A stretch of 64,000 bases of DNA from contig NC_053045.1 of assembly GCF_003473485.1 (NCBI RefSeq), positions 60,988,494 through 61,052,493 on the forward strand. The letters are read 5' to 3'. Shown here one piece after another: positions 21,993 to 32,885 of the stretch. This stretch comes from Medicago truncatula. Taxonomy: Eukaryota; Streptophyta; Magnoliopsida; Fabales; Fabaceae. The notes beneath the pieces were generated by a model. The model was not told the origin of the DNA. It did no database searches and saw nothing but the letters and a program-made list of their open reading frames with translations. Both the position numbers and the translations under genes were made by a program. Every line of letters starts with the position of its first letter. The first letter of the stretch is position 1.

Positions 21993-22022
21993 AACTGCCC
22001 CCATCTCTCTCTATCAGTTTCG

Positions 22023-22041
22023 CCCCCCCCCCCCCCCCCCC
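22023..22041. repeat. Poly-C tract in the leader of the Agenet gene
   Basis: Nineteen consecutive C, between the TATA box and the start codon. If the predicted start site is right, this run is in the mRNA leader. Confidence 0.85.
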
Positions 22042-22077
22042 ACTATCCCCTTTCCTCTCATTTGTTCTTGTGCAACC

Positions 22078-22518
22078 ATGTGTACGTCAGTGAACATAGT
22101 TAATTATCAAGTAAGAGTCTTAGTCGAAGTTTGCATTAAAGATGAAGGGTTTTGGGGCTCGTACTTCAAGGCCAAAATTGTTGTATGCCTTGAGAATGGG
22201 AAATATGTGGTTCGTTACAAGGACCTTCTTGAGGAAGACAAATTTGGACCTCTCGAGGAGACACTTTTATCAAAGGACCTTCGTCCAATGCCTCCATGTG
22301 TCCAAAATCCTCCCAAGTTCCAACTCAACCAAAAAGTTGATGTTTTTTGCAAAGATGGATGGTGGTTAGGGAAAATCATTGGCAAGAAGGAATTCAGGAA
22401 AAAGAAGTATAAAATTAGTGTGTACTTTCCCACTATTCCTCGAAAGAGGTTATGTTGTTGTGATCAGATCCGAGTTCATCATGAGTTGTCTGGAGGAGAA
22501 TGGATCACCAAACCTTAA
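22078..22518 (+). CDS. Small double-Agenet (plant Tudor-like) domain protein
   Basis: A single exon of 146 codons. Two Agenet-type repeats are visible: about residues 9-70 (VEVCIKDEGFWGSYFKAKIV, then YVVRYKDLL and a LRPMPP end) and about residues 78-140 (FQLNQKVDVFCKDGWWLGKI, then YKISVYFPT and a DQIRVHHEL end). The pattern of an aromatic 'GFWGSY' or 'GWWLGKI' strand followed by 'Y-V-Y/F' and 'LR' is that of Agenet domains in plant DUF724 and related proteins, which are thought to bind modified histone tails or act in nuclear export. Most relatives are larger; here there is nothing but the two domains. The start is supported by the upstream TATA box. It could be a free-standing family member or a fragment that kept its frame. 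Confidence 0.8.
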   Translation: MCTSVNIVNYQVRVLVEVCIKDEGFWGSYFKAKIVVCLENGKYVVRYKDLLEEDKFGPLEETLLSKDLRPMPPCVQNPPKFQLNQKVDVFCKDGWWLGKIIGKKEFRKKKYKISVYFPTIPRKRLCCCDQIRVHHELSGGEWITKP

Positions 22519-23130
22519 TTCATATTATCAACATGCTCGTTTATCAAGGCTCTTTATTTTTGTCGCTTTTATAATATTAATATGGAATAATGACATGTAT
22601 ATGGATTTATAAGATTGATTACATGATATTTACAATTCGTAGAAATTGGGATTTGTTTTATGTATTTTCAATAAGTAATTGGTAATATTTAATTGTCTTT
22701 ATTTCGCTGCTTTTGTGTTTTCTTTTCTTGATTATTTATGCGCACATCTCTCATTTATGTGCATTTCTCTCTTATTCTTTCGATGTGGATGTGGTATAAT
22801 ATTGTCAATTGATCAATTTCAGGAGCGTGTTACAAGGAATTAAATCCTCCCGATTAAAAAGGTCCTTGAATTTTCACAACAGATATCACTGTGATCCTTG
22901 GTGCATACATTTGCTGAACAAAGTAAAAAGTAGAAGACAGACACTTTGACAAACATTTGCATACCATCATAAGTCATATATTTGATGTTCATAAGTCATT
23001 ACATAGCCAAAAAAAAATAACATTGCATAGTCATCAAGTCATCAAATCATTTGATGTTCTTAAGTGATTACATATCCAAAAAAGTATAAACTAAACAAGT
23101 CCAAAAAGCATTAATCAAACTAGTCCAAAA
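22519..23130. other. 3' flank of the Agenet gene and an imperfect direct repeat
   Basis: About 250 bp are probable 3' UTR. From about 22975 to 23085 the phrase 'tttgatgttcataagtcattacatagccaaaaaa' type sequence occurs twice in diverged form. No gene is seen. Confidence 0.4.
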
Positions 23131-23352
23131 TCATAATTTAAACAAGCATAAATGCTTTGGAAATCCTGAAGTTGGGATAGACTCCAAGTATTGGGGTTGA
23201 GTAGAAGCGGATGGCCCGTAACTTGGATTTGAAACTCTAATAATTCCAGGAGCAGTTGGATTTTGTGGAGCAGGACCCCTCAGTGGTGTTTGTTTATGCA
23301 TGTCATTTGAAATCACTGGTCTTTTCATGCCATATCTCCTTGTACGCATTCT
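23131..23352 (-). pseudogene. Orphan terminal exon, proline-rich, possibly transposase-derived
   Basis: A minus-strand frame of 74 codons follows a good acceptor (tttatttgcag at 23353-23363) and ends at a stop at 23131. The peptide begins RMRTRRYGMKRPVISND and then is Pro/Ser-rich (GPAPQNPTAPG, SNPSYGPSAS). I do not recognise the family with certainty. A basic then Pro-rich tail after an acceptor resembles the last exon of MULE-type transposase genes, but no SWIM zinc finger or transposase core is present upstream, where repeats begin at once. I read it as a left-over 3' exon. Confidence 0.4.
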
Positions 23353-24338
23353 CTGCAAATAAAATCAATCATATCAGCCCTTAAATTATAACAAAATCCA
23401 TCAAATTAGTCCTCAAATTATGCCAGTAAGTCTCAAATCGATCCATATTTTAGAGGGGTATAATTGGAAACACGAGAAAATTACACTGAAAAGTTAAATC
23501 TCAAATTTTTACCATTTCCATCAATTTAGTCCTTGTACACGTGTACATGACAACACAGCATGCAAGAGGACACGTCATCGCCACTAACGGAGCTTTTGGA
23601 CGAAGTGACCATTTTGATAGGCGTCTGTTAAATTCAGAGACTAAATAGATATTTCGCAAAATTTATAGACGAATTTGACCGATTTTTTAAAATTCAAGGA
23701 GGAAATCGAAATATTAGTCAAAAAATGTATCTTAATTGATACAAACTCGAAGCTAAAATTTTGACTTTCAAAGAGAGATGTTACAATTCAAAGCTATACC
23801 ATTCAAGTGTATAAAAAAAACTTCAATGATTTATATTATGCTTTCATAACTCTCAAATTTTTGTAGTTAAGCTTGTGTCAACACGTGTTCATGGCTTTTT
23901 ATGAATATTTCTTTACTTTAATGAACTTGCCTTTTTTATTCTGTCTTCTAGTTTCTCTAATTTGTAGATGTTTAACTTGAACATCTCATGATATCTTTCA
24001 CCATATGATTTTATGAATATTTAGAGTTAGTTATTATTCAAGGACTTTCAGTCCATTGGTCATCAACAAACTGTTCAGTTTACATGATTTTGCTTTTATA
24101 GTACCGAAGAATATATTTCTTTGAAAAGTGGTATTATTCACAAATTGGATATGTTGCATTCATACATAGAGCCATTGAAAAGTAGTGTACTATTTACAGT
24201 TTTTTAATCATCAAATATTATTAAAACGTCATCTTCACAAGACGTAAGGTATGAACGAATTAAGATACAAATGGTGTCGCGTATAGACGGTACACCATAA
24301 CCACCAAACAAAGCCCCCGAATATAAATCCATCTCAAA
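23353..24338. other. Repeat-like, non-coding spacer
   Basis: About 23376-23720 has the look of a dispersed repeat ('aaattagtcctcaaatta', 'caatttagtccttgtacacg', 'agagactaaatagatattt'), but I could not define its ends. The rest has no gene. Confidence 0.35.
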
Positions 24339-24678
24339 CTAATTGTCTCTGTATCAAAATAATTGTCATTTTATAATACTAATTCAACATTTATTGTTTT
24401 TTTCATTTGTTATACCCTTATTTGTTGAATTTCATTTATTTTTTGTGACGGTCGGGGTTTGAACTCCGGACCTTGTATATATTATGCATTTGTCTCTACC
24501 AACTGAGCTAAGCTCACGAAGACGAATTTCATTTAATTTAACTGCGCTCTGTTAACTACAATTAATAAAGGTATTTTAATAAACGATATTAATCTTACTA
24601 TTGAAATCAACACAATTAATTATTTCCTTAATAATTGTGCACAAACCTTAAACGACTAATAATGTGAGACGAAGTGAG
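24339..24678. mobile_element. Stowaway-like MITE carrying a SINE
   Basis: The ends are degenerate (attgtctctgtatcaaaata on the left; gagacgaagtgag followed by TA on the right). The interior aligns, inverted, with the MITE at 15228-15495, except for the SINE and one target duplication. Confidence 0.75.
24439..24523 (-). mobile_element. Complete tRNA-derived SINE with 12-bp target duplication
   Basis: On the minus strand it begins gtgagcttagctcagttggt (A box) and has 'ggagttcaaaccccg' (B box) and a short A-rich tail. It is flanked by gaatttcattta at 24427-24438 and again at 24524-24535. It is short (85 bp) and non-coding. Related fragments lie at 1289-1345 and within 5622-5995. Confidence 0.8.
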
Positions 24679-24892
24679 TAATTGTGTAATTTGTGTTGTC
24701 CGGAGGATAATTTGAAATTGAATCTTTAGATACGAGTTACCAGAACTTCGAATTGACTTTAACTAACTTCAGGGAAATTTCTTCTTAGTCAAGGCAATTT
24801 ACGATCTAATGATCACCGAATGAATTGACGTTTATATCCTTCGATCTTAATGGAATGTTTTGAACAATGACTAAGAACTTCGAAACATTTAT

Positions 24893-25648
24893 GGTGTGTG
24901 TTCACATGGGAAAGGTGAATCCTTTCCCACCATGGGAAAGTTCACTTTAACCATTAGATCATTTTAAAGAGCACGATCTTATCATACACTTGCAACACTA
25001 TATTATTTCTTTTACATCTTCCACCACCCTTCTCTCCTTCCCCCGCCACCAACAACATCAATCACAACACCAGCTGCTCGGCAACATCAAACCCACCAAC
25101 TGCTTCCGCCCAACATCTCATCCCACTTCCTATTAATCAGTGTATTTCTACCCAAGGTTGGCTAGTTTTTTTGGATTTTTCTGTGGGGGGCTGCCGCTAT
25201 CAATCAATTTCACACCTATTTTTGTGGTAAACCTTTGTATTTTGCCTATACTTGCACACCTTGTGCTTGTTTTATTCTTATAATTTAATTTTTGTTGTTG
25301 TTCCTTAAAAGAGCGTGTTTTTTTTTTTATTTATTTATTTTTTTTTTACTTTAATTACATGAATATTGTTTTTGGATTGTTTTTTATTTTAAGAGCAAAT
25401 TGATGAAGATGGATATGGATTGTAGTCTCTTGGTTTTGGTGGTTTTTTAAGAGCAAACCGATGAAGCTGAAGATGGATATGGATTATAATTTTCTGAGTT
25501 TTTTAAGAGTAAATTGATGAAGATGATGAGGGAAAAATATATAGTGTAGATTGACCATCATAAAATCTATGTTCATCTCTAATCTAATGGTAAAAAAAAA
25601 CTTTCCCATGATGGAAAAGGATTCACCTTTCCCATGTGAAATGCCACC
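24893..25648. mobile_element. Mutator-like non-autonomous element (756 bp) with 9-bp target duplication
   Basis: It is flanked by aacatttat at 24884-24892 and 25649-25657. The terminal inverted repeats are 'ggtg' plus 'tcacatgggaaaggtgaatc', and extend about 60 bp with mismatches, through 'ctttcccaccatgggaaag' and 'taatggtaaaa'. Nine-base duplications are the hallmark of Mutator-like elements. The interior has no transposase. Positions 25015-25130 are unusually C-rich (cccccgccaccaacaacatc), unlike the surrounding DNA, and may be captured genic sequence. Confidence 0.75.
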
Positions 25649-25657
25649 AACATTTAT

Positions 25658-26091
25658 TTGATGAAGTAGCATTCCGCTGCTTCAATCAATATGAATTGTT
25701 TTGAACAATGATTTATACGTCAAGCTTCACTTAGTTTTGAGCAATGCGTCTTGCTTTCAAGGACCAGATGATTTTTAACTAAATCATCATGTATATATGA
25801 CGAATTAATTAAGAATGTTATTTCTTTGGTCAATCATACTTTCACTTATAGATTAAGAAACACTCTAGTAGTAAACATGATTACTTGTTCGTTAGTTTAT
25901 CATAATCTTTTGTGATTACTCAACTGAACATCACTTATATTATTACTCCTAAATTGCTCTTAATCCATGCTACCTTAAAATATATAGTCATTAATATACT
26001 AGTTACTAACTAAATCTTTCACTTAAATAAACAGTTAGTAGACAAATTGTTCTTTTACTTTGTTATCGTCAAAATATATCTATAAATAATA
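25658..26091. other. AT-rich spacer, nothing recognised
   Basis: No coding frame or repeat boundary is seen. Confidence 0.35.
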
Positions 26092-26380
26092 CTCCCTCCG
26101 TCTCTAATTATAAGACCCTTTTGAGAAATTTTTTTGTCCCTTTTTATAAGATCCCTTTGTTATTTCCAACTACATTAATTATTTCTTTACCTACATGCCC
26201 CTATTTATTATACATCTTTTTCTTCAATCAGCAATAAGTAGCATATGGAAAACATAAACTAATTCTCTCTCTTAAGGATAAAATTGTAAAAACAATAGTG
26301 ATTACAAACAACTTTAATACAAATATCCGCTTTCTTAATTCCCGTGATTTTAGCAAAAGGGTCTTATAATTAGGGACAAA
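26092..26380. mobile_element. Stowaway-like MITE
   Basis: It begins ctccctccgtctctaattat after a TA and ends 'gtcttataattagggaca'. The interior, including 'acatgcccctatttattata', is the inverse of the MITE at about 5664-5955. Just beyond it (26400-26530) is a region of 'ataatataat' simple repeats. Confidence 0.75.
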
Positions 26381-26741
26381 TATATTTCTATAACAAATAT
26401 ATTTCTACACTAGATAATATAATATAATATAATATAATATATTTCTACATCAAATAACATATATATTATACTAACAAATAACATAATATCTCTACACCAA
26501 ATAATATATATTATAATATAATATGCTACTAAAACACCAACCTATAACACAAAAATAACATACATCATCGTAAATCAAATAAATTATTCAAAAAGACTCT
26601 AAACTCAATAAAATAATCAAATAAAACAAATAATTCAAAGAGGGCGTTACAGTCCCCTCTTCTGAAACTCGATGGTATATGTCTCTAATTAAAAAAATGT
26701 TGTGAAAGATTAAGTTGCAACCTTGATAAATATAGATAAAT

Positions 26742-27566
26742 GAGTTAAGATCCGTTGACACCAGGTGTCAACGGATTCGTTGACACCAAATCACATCCGT
26801 CAGTTCTTTTAATTCAAAGGCCTATAATTAACCCGTGTTTTTTTTTTCTTGTGTATCATTTCTCTCACTCACACACAATTATTATTGCTTTTAGTGATTG
26901 AAAAACTCAAACTGAAAACATGGTGTATTGATACTAGTTATTCTCTTCTAGGAAAATTGTTTTTCTCTTCCCCCACTCCTATGAATATTATTATTCTTGT
27001 TTGAATCTCCTTTCCCTCTTATTTAACTCCTCGTATCTATTGCAGCATATGAAGGAAATTTATGCCAAGCTTATGATAAAATCACAATTGGAGAGGATAA
27101 TGGTGAAAGTAGGAGATTGTTAGATGAGTTTGCTTTTAATTTTAGGTGTTTAACCATGATTGAATATGAATTTCCTTAAAAAAAAATGATTGAATATGAA
27201 TTAAAATAATCCTAGGGTTTTATCGTTTCAAAAGATTGGATATCAACAAAATGAATTTTATAGTTTTGGTAGAATGGAAAACCCTTCAAATTGAATTGAT
27301 ATCAAATCCCAATATTGAGAAAAAAATAAAGAATTAGATTAGCTAGATATGTGTAGAGGTGATTGAGTAATTGAGATCTAAGAGTACGACAACACACATA
27401 CTTTCAGTTAGATGCGTTAAACAAGGGAAGCAGAAACGAGTTTTTCCAACAAGGGAAGGGAGGAATCAAGGGAAGAAAGCCCACGGAAGTAAATTTAACA
27501 AACAATGACGGATCTTTGGATTAAAAAAATAAACGGATGTAATTTGGTGTCAACGGATCCTAACTC
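26742..27566. mobile_element. Non-autonomous TIR element, 825 bp
   Basis: The terminal inverted repeats of 21 bp differ by one base: gagttaagatccgttgacac(c) on the left, and gagttaggatccgttgacac(c) as the inverse of the right end. The left end carries an extra local palindrome (ttgacaccaggtgtcaa). No transposase frame is present and the target duplication is unclear because the right flank is a CT microsatellite, so the superfamily is not assigned. Confidence 0.65.
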
Positions 27567-27567
27567 A

Positions 27568-27635
<68 letters not shown>
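27568..27635. repeat. Compound (CT)n(TA)n microsatellite
   Basis: A run of CT repeats followed immediately by TA repeats to 27635; 68 bp in all. Confidence 0.95.
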
Positions 27636-27640
<5 letters not shown>

Positions 27641-29588
27641 TAGAATATTGAGACTTTGGGGGCTGATTTGGGAATTTATAAGAGTTTAAGAGAATAAGTG
27701 GAGTTAAGAGAAAATAGGTAGGTTAAGGTTATAAAAAGAGAAAAGCGAGAAGTCAGAATAATTTTTCACGTACAACCAGTTTTTGAAGAAAAAGGGAGAA
27801 AACCTAGAGAGGAGGAACGAGAAGAGAACCTTGCAATCGATTTCTTAAGGTAAGGGTGGGATTAACATTCAATAATCTTGAGTCTATGATTCTGAAAATT
27901 GTATTTAACATGTTGTAGGTTTAGTTTTTGAGAATTTGAGAATTAGGGTTAAGAGTGATGATTTTGAATGAAAGTGAAGTTGAATAATATAGGTTGCTTT
28001 TTCTGATTTTTCTTTTCATCTCTGCCCCGAATTTGAAATGAAAACTGGTATTGATTGGTACAAAATTGGTCTTAGGTGTAAACACGAAAGTTGTAGGTAT
28101 GGATGTTAGCTTTCTAATTCTGTTGGTCTGACGTCAAAACGATTTATAGAACTTGAGTTATGGTCAAATTACTGCACGTAGGTCACAGTGAATGTTTATG
28201 AATTTCAGCACAACTTTGTCCGAATTTGAAATGAAAACTGGTATTGATTGGTACATAATTGGTCTTAGGTGTAAACACGAAAGTTGTAGGTATGGATGCT
28301 AGCTTTCTAATGCCGTTGGTTTGACTTCAAAAGGATTTATAGAACTTGAGTTATGGTCAAATTACTGCACGTAGGTCACAGTGAATAATTGAATATGATT
28401 GATGAATTAGTATATGTATGTATATGTTTGTGAATACGATATTGTTCATGATTGATGATGTGTTATATGAATGTATATGTTTATGAGTATGATGTTGTTT
28501 ATGATTGATGAATTAATATACGTATGTATATGTTGTGAATACGATATTGTCCATGATTGATGAAGTGTTATATGTATATATGATGTTTTAAGATGTTGAT
28601 TATTATTTGATGTTGTTATACCTTGAGGTGTTTAAGTGTTGGCTATGTTGCTGTTGTTGGTTATGTGAAATGTTCATATGCCTTTGGAGAATATATGATT
28701 TACTTTGATGATTAATGTGAGAATATTTATATATTGTGAAAGATGTTGATATGAAGTTGTAATGGTTGTATTAGATGATTATTGTTGATGTTGACTTGCT
28801 GTAAATTATTTAAGATGATGTTGACTTGCAATTGATATTATTATGTCATGCTGTTTTTGTATACTGCCTATGTTGCTGTTGTTATTTAACTAAGCTGCAT
28901 GAGTCGGTCTAAGTTGATGAAGATGATGATGTTCCAAATTATTGGATTATATAAGAGGTTGTCGAATTAAGATGTTTAAGAGGTCGAGTCCATGCATTAA
29001 CATTTCATTGTTGGGGGCTTGATGCCCTGTATTGGTACCACATGCATATAAGAGGTCTAAGTTGCATAGTTGCATTTGTTGAGTCGATGATGATAAGATG
29101 TGAAGTTGTGATTACTTATATGAATTGTTAACGAAGTGATTTATGATATATTATTATCTATGATGAATAATAAGATGTCTTTATGTTGTTAAATATAATT
29201 GTTGAATTATATGCTTAATATTATTGTTTTGTGAAATCTCACCCCTTCTGCTTGGAAATGTTGCTCTTCGTATGAGTAACTTGCAGGTGGTCCAGAGTAG
29301 GTTGTTGTGTTTGCCGTCGTGAGTGGCCTTTCCTCACTGAGTCTTAGGTTGCTCTGATACGTAACGGGATGGGGTCTTTGATTGCATGTTTCTATTCCTT
29401 TACGTATTGTCTTAAAGACTTTTTATGATGTTGGATTAATTCCGCTGCTATTACGCTGATGATTTATGTTGAAGGATAATTAGTTAATTATCTGTTTTAT
29501 GATTTTTAAGAAGTGTGATATCCTGTTATCTGTTGTTACTCTGATAAATGTTTCTGAAATTTTTAAGTTGGGAAAATGGGGTGTTACA
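27636..29588. repeat. LTR-like repeat block abutting the dead Helitron
   Basis: It is non-coding. It ends in '...gggaaaatggggtgttaca', whose reverse complement 'tgtaacaccccattttccc' resembles the start of many plant Ty3-gypsy LTRs. A TATA motif (tataaaaag) lies at 27731 on the plus strand. It includes a direct duplication of 167 bp with a 193-bp period (28027-28193 and 28220-28386), then many short 'gatgttg' and 'tatatgaatg' type repeats. No gag or pol is seen. It could be a solo LTR; the left end is not resolved. Confidence 0.45.
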
Positions 29589-32453
29589 GGGATTCCCACA
29601 CAAACACATATTGTTGTAGCTTGAAGCATCAAATGCATTGAAAACAGGTGCCGACATTGATAAGTTCATTTCAGCAGAACTGCCCGATCACAATTTATAT
29701 CCAAAACTTGCAAATGCTGTTTCAAGGTTCATGATCCATGGTCCATGTGGACATGCCACGTGCATGAAGGATTGAAAGTGCTCAGAGTTTTTTCCAAAGG
29801 ATTACCGTCGTTCAACTATAGTCGATGATGAAGGTTATCCAAAGTACATGCACCGAGATACTGGTTTGTCTGTTTTGAAAAAAGGAAGAACTTTGGACAA
29901 TAGGTATGTAGTTTCCTACAATCCGCATTTACTAATGATATATCAAGCACATGTGAATGTTGAGTACTATAATAAGGGAAACTCAATCAAATATTTGTTT
30001 AAATATGTTAATAAAGGGCCTGACAGAGCCACAATTGAGATTTCAAATCGAATTGAATCTGGTCAGATCTTGGATTAAATCAAACAGTACTATGAGTGTA
30101 AGTATTTGGCGCCATGTGAGGCTGTGTGGAGGACTTTTGAGTATGACATCCATCAGAGCTGGCCTCCTATTATAAGGCTTTCATTTCACCTTGAAAATGA
30201 ACAGTCTATAACATTTCCCGAAAATACTACACTTCAGTCTGTTGTATCCAATAACGAAGAGGTTGACACAATGTTTCTTGCTTGGTTTGAGGCAAACAAA
30301 AAATATCCAGCTGGAAGGGAGTTGACTTATGTTGAATACCCAACAAGGTTTGTTTATATCAAAAGTAGCAGAATTTGGCAGCCTAGAAAAATGGAAACTC
30401 CATTGAAAGGTTACTTATTTTCCCCAGGAAGTGGTAATGTTTACTTTTTGAGACTTATGTTGACTATGCAAAAAGGATGCATGAGTTACGACGATCTTAA
30501 GACAGTGAATGGCACAAAACACGGGAGCTTAGGGAAGCATGTTCTGCACTGGGATTGCTCAAGAATGACAACGAATTCGTGAATGGTATTACTGAGGCAA
30601 ATCATTTGGGCTCTGGCAGGCAGTTGAGGGCATTGCTTGTAAGATTATTGTTCATGGATTCAATGACAAATCCTTTTGTCATTTGGGAAGCAACATGGAA
30701 ACTTTTGTGTGATGGTATTTTGTACGACGTAAGGAGGAGGTTAAACAACACAGGTATTCAATTATATATTTTGGAATTTTTGTGTGTTGAAATTGTGTTG
30801 TCCTTAGTATATCCACATATTGACTATATATGTTTACAATCATTCATTCTCTCTGTTGCAGGTATTCAGATTAATGATAACGATCTGAAAAATCTTTGTT
30901 TAATTGAGTTTGACAAGTTGCTATACATGAATGGTAAATCTCTAAAGAGTTATGAGTCCATGCCACAACCAACAAATGCAGAAATGGAACAATTCAAACA
31001 TAGGTTCTTGGCAGATGAATTGAACTATAACATGGATGAGTTAGCTGCAATCCACCTCTCATTGATGTCAACCTTAACTTCAGAGGGATTTTATTTCTTA
31101 TATGGGTATGGAGGCACATGAAAAACATTTATCTGGAGAACTTTGTCAGCTGCTCTCAGATCCAAAGGTTTAATTGTTTTGAATGTTGCTTCAAGTGGGA
31201 TTGCGGTTTTATTGTTGCCTGGAGGAAAGACAGCCCATTCTGCGTTTGGTATTCCTTTTGTTACGACCGAAACATCTACGTGTGGAATCCTTCAACAAAG
31301 TGATAAGGCTAAACTCATCCTGAATGCAAAGCTTATTATATGGGACGAAGCTCCAATGGTTAAATAGATATTGTGTTGAAGCTGTAGACCGTACTTTAAG
31401 GGATATATTGAGGACTGTTGATGAGTCTAACCTATATAAACCATTTGGCAGGAAAGTGGTTGTTTTTGGAGGTGATTTTAGAAAAATATTACCTGTTGTT
31501 AGAAAGGGTGATAGGCATGACATAGTGTCAGCTTCGATAAACTCATATGAACTGTGGAAATACTGTAAAGTTTTGACTTTGTCCCAAAACATGCGGCTGA
31601 CTGCTCCAGGACCCAACGAAGATGTTAATGACGTGAAAGAAATTGCAGATTGGATGCTTGATATTGGAAACGATAAACAAGAGTCAAATGAATATGGAGA
31701 GAGCTCTCTTCATGTCCCTGAAAACTTATTGGTTACTGACTCGCAAAATCCTCTATTATCTTTAGTTGAGTTAACATATCCGTTGCTTTTACAGAACATG
31801 AGCGATTTGCAATACTTAGAAGAGAGGGCAATACTTGCTCCAACTCATGATTCTGTAGATGTTGTTAATAATTTTGTTCTATCGTTAATTCCAGGTGAGG
31901 AACATGAATACTTAAGTTCTGACTCAACAGTCCTTTCTTATGAAAATAGTGCTGTATAGGCATATTGGTTCACCCCTGAATTTTTGAATGACATGAAATG
32001 TTCAGGAATTCCAAATCATCGATTGAGGTTGAAGATTGGTGTTTCAGTCATGTTTTTGAGGAATATAGATCAAGCCAATGGGCTATGTAATGGAACAAGG
32101 TTGTTGATAAATGAATTTGTCCAAATATTGTCAGTGTAATTGTCATTACGGGAAAAAGCATTGGTGATAAGATTTTCATACCAAGGGTGAATTTGATTCC
32201 ATCTGATCCAGGCTTTCCATTTAAGTTTCAGAGACGACAATTTCCATTGTCGTTGTGTTTTGCAATGACCATAAATAAGAGCCAAGGTCAATCACTTTCT
32301 CAAGTTGGTCTATATTTACAACGACCGGTATTCACTCATGGCCAGTTCTATGTGGCTATTTCAAGGGCAAGGACAAGAAAAGGTTTGAAGATCCTTATTT
32401 TGGATGATGAAGGAAATCTATGTGCTGACACTACAAAACGTTGTCTACAATGA
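29589..32453 (+). pseudogene. Helitron Rep/Pif1-type helicase, decayed
   Basis: The translation in shifting frames gives the order of a plant Helitron transposase. A degenerate HUH remnant (GIPTQTHI, for a family pattern like GLPHxHIL) is followed by IDKFISAELPDHNLYPKLAN, FMIHGPCGHATCMKD, NSIKYLFKYVNKG and FEANKKYPAGRELTYVEYPT. The Pif1-like helicase follows: Walker A region LYGYGGT-KTFIWRTL, Walker B LIIWDEAPM, VVFGGDFRKILPVV, SQNMRL, and the C-terminal TINKSQGQS and FYVAISRARTRKGLKIL. Stops are at 29774 (D-stop-KCS), 30076, 31119 (inside Walker A, TGA where Gly is expected), 31366 and elsewhere. One intron at about 30753-30861 is still spliceable in sequence. It is clearly non-functional. 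Confidence 0.9.
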
Positions 32454-32849
32454 AATTTTCAACAATCTGTAATTTCTTTGTCACTTATTGTTTACTATTT
32501 AATACCTTTACTGTTTCACTTACTTCTCTTTAGGGGTCATACTTTTACTCATTAAGAATTATGAGAATTTCAACCGTGTGATAAAAAAAAAAAAAAAAAA
32601 AAACCTTCATATGAATGGATGAGTTTGTGAGATAAAACTGTTGAATGTGTTTTTTTTTGTAACATATAACTGTTTTGATTGATATGCAGATAAGTAGCAA
32701 TATTTTTTTTTCGGGTTACAAAGGCTAAAACAGATACGTAGCAATTACTTAAACTATTTATATCATAAATCTATTTTTTATTTTATTCTTCATATTTTTC
32801 TGTTTCAAATATTAATATTTTATTTTAAAATATTAAACATTTTAACATA

Positions 32850-32885
32850 AATTTTCCCTGTGCCCGACACGGATTTACACACTAG
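32850..32885 (+). mobile_element. Helitron 3' terminus
   Basis: A GC-rich hairpin (ccctgtgcccgacacgg) is followed 9 bases later by 'acactag' and then T. A short hairpin about 10 bases before CTAG, inserted next to T, is the standard 3' end of plant Helitrons. It lies 430 bp downstream of the helicase remnant, in the right orientation. The 5' TC end was not found. Confidence 0.75.
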
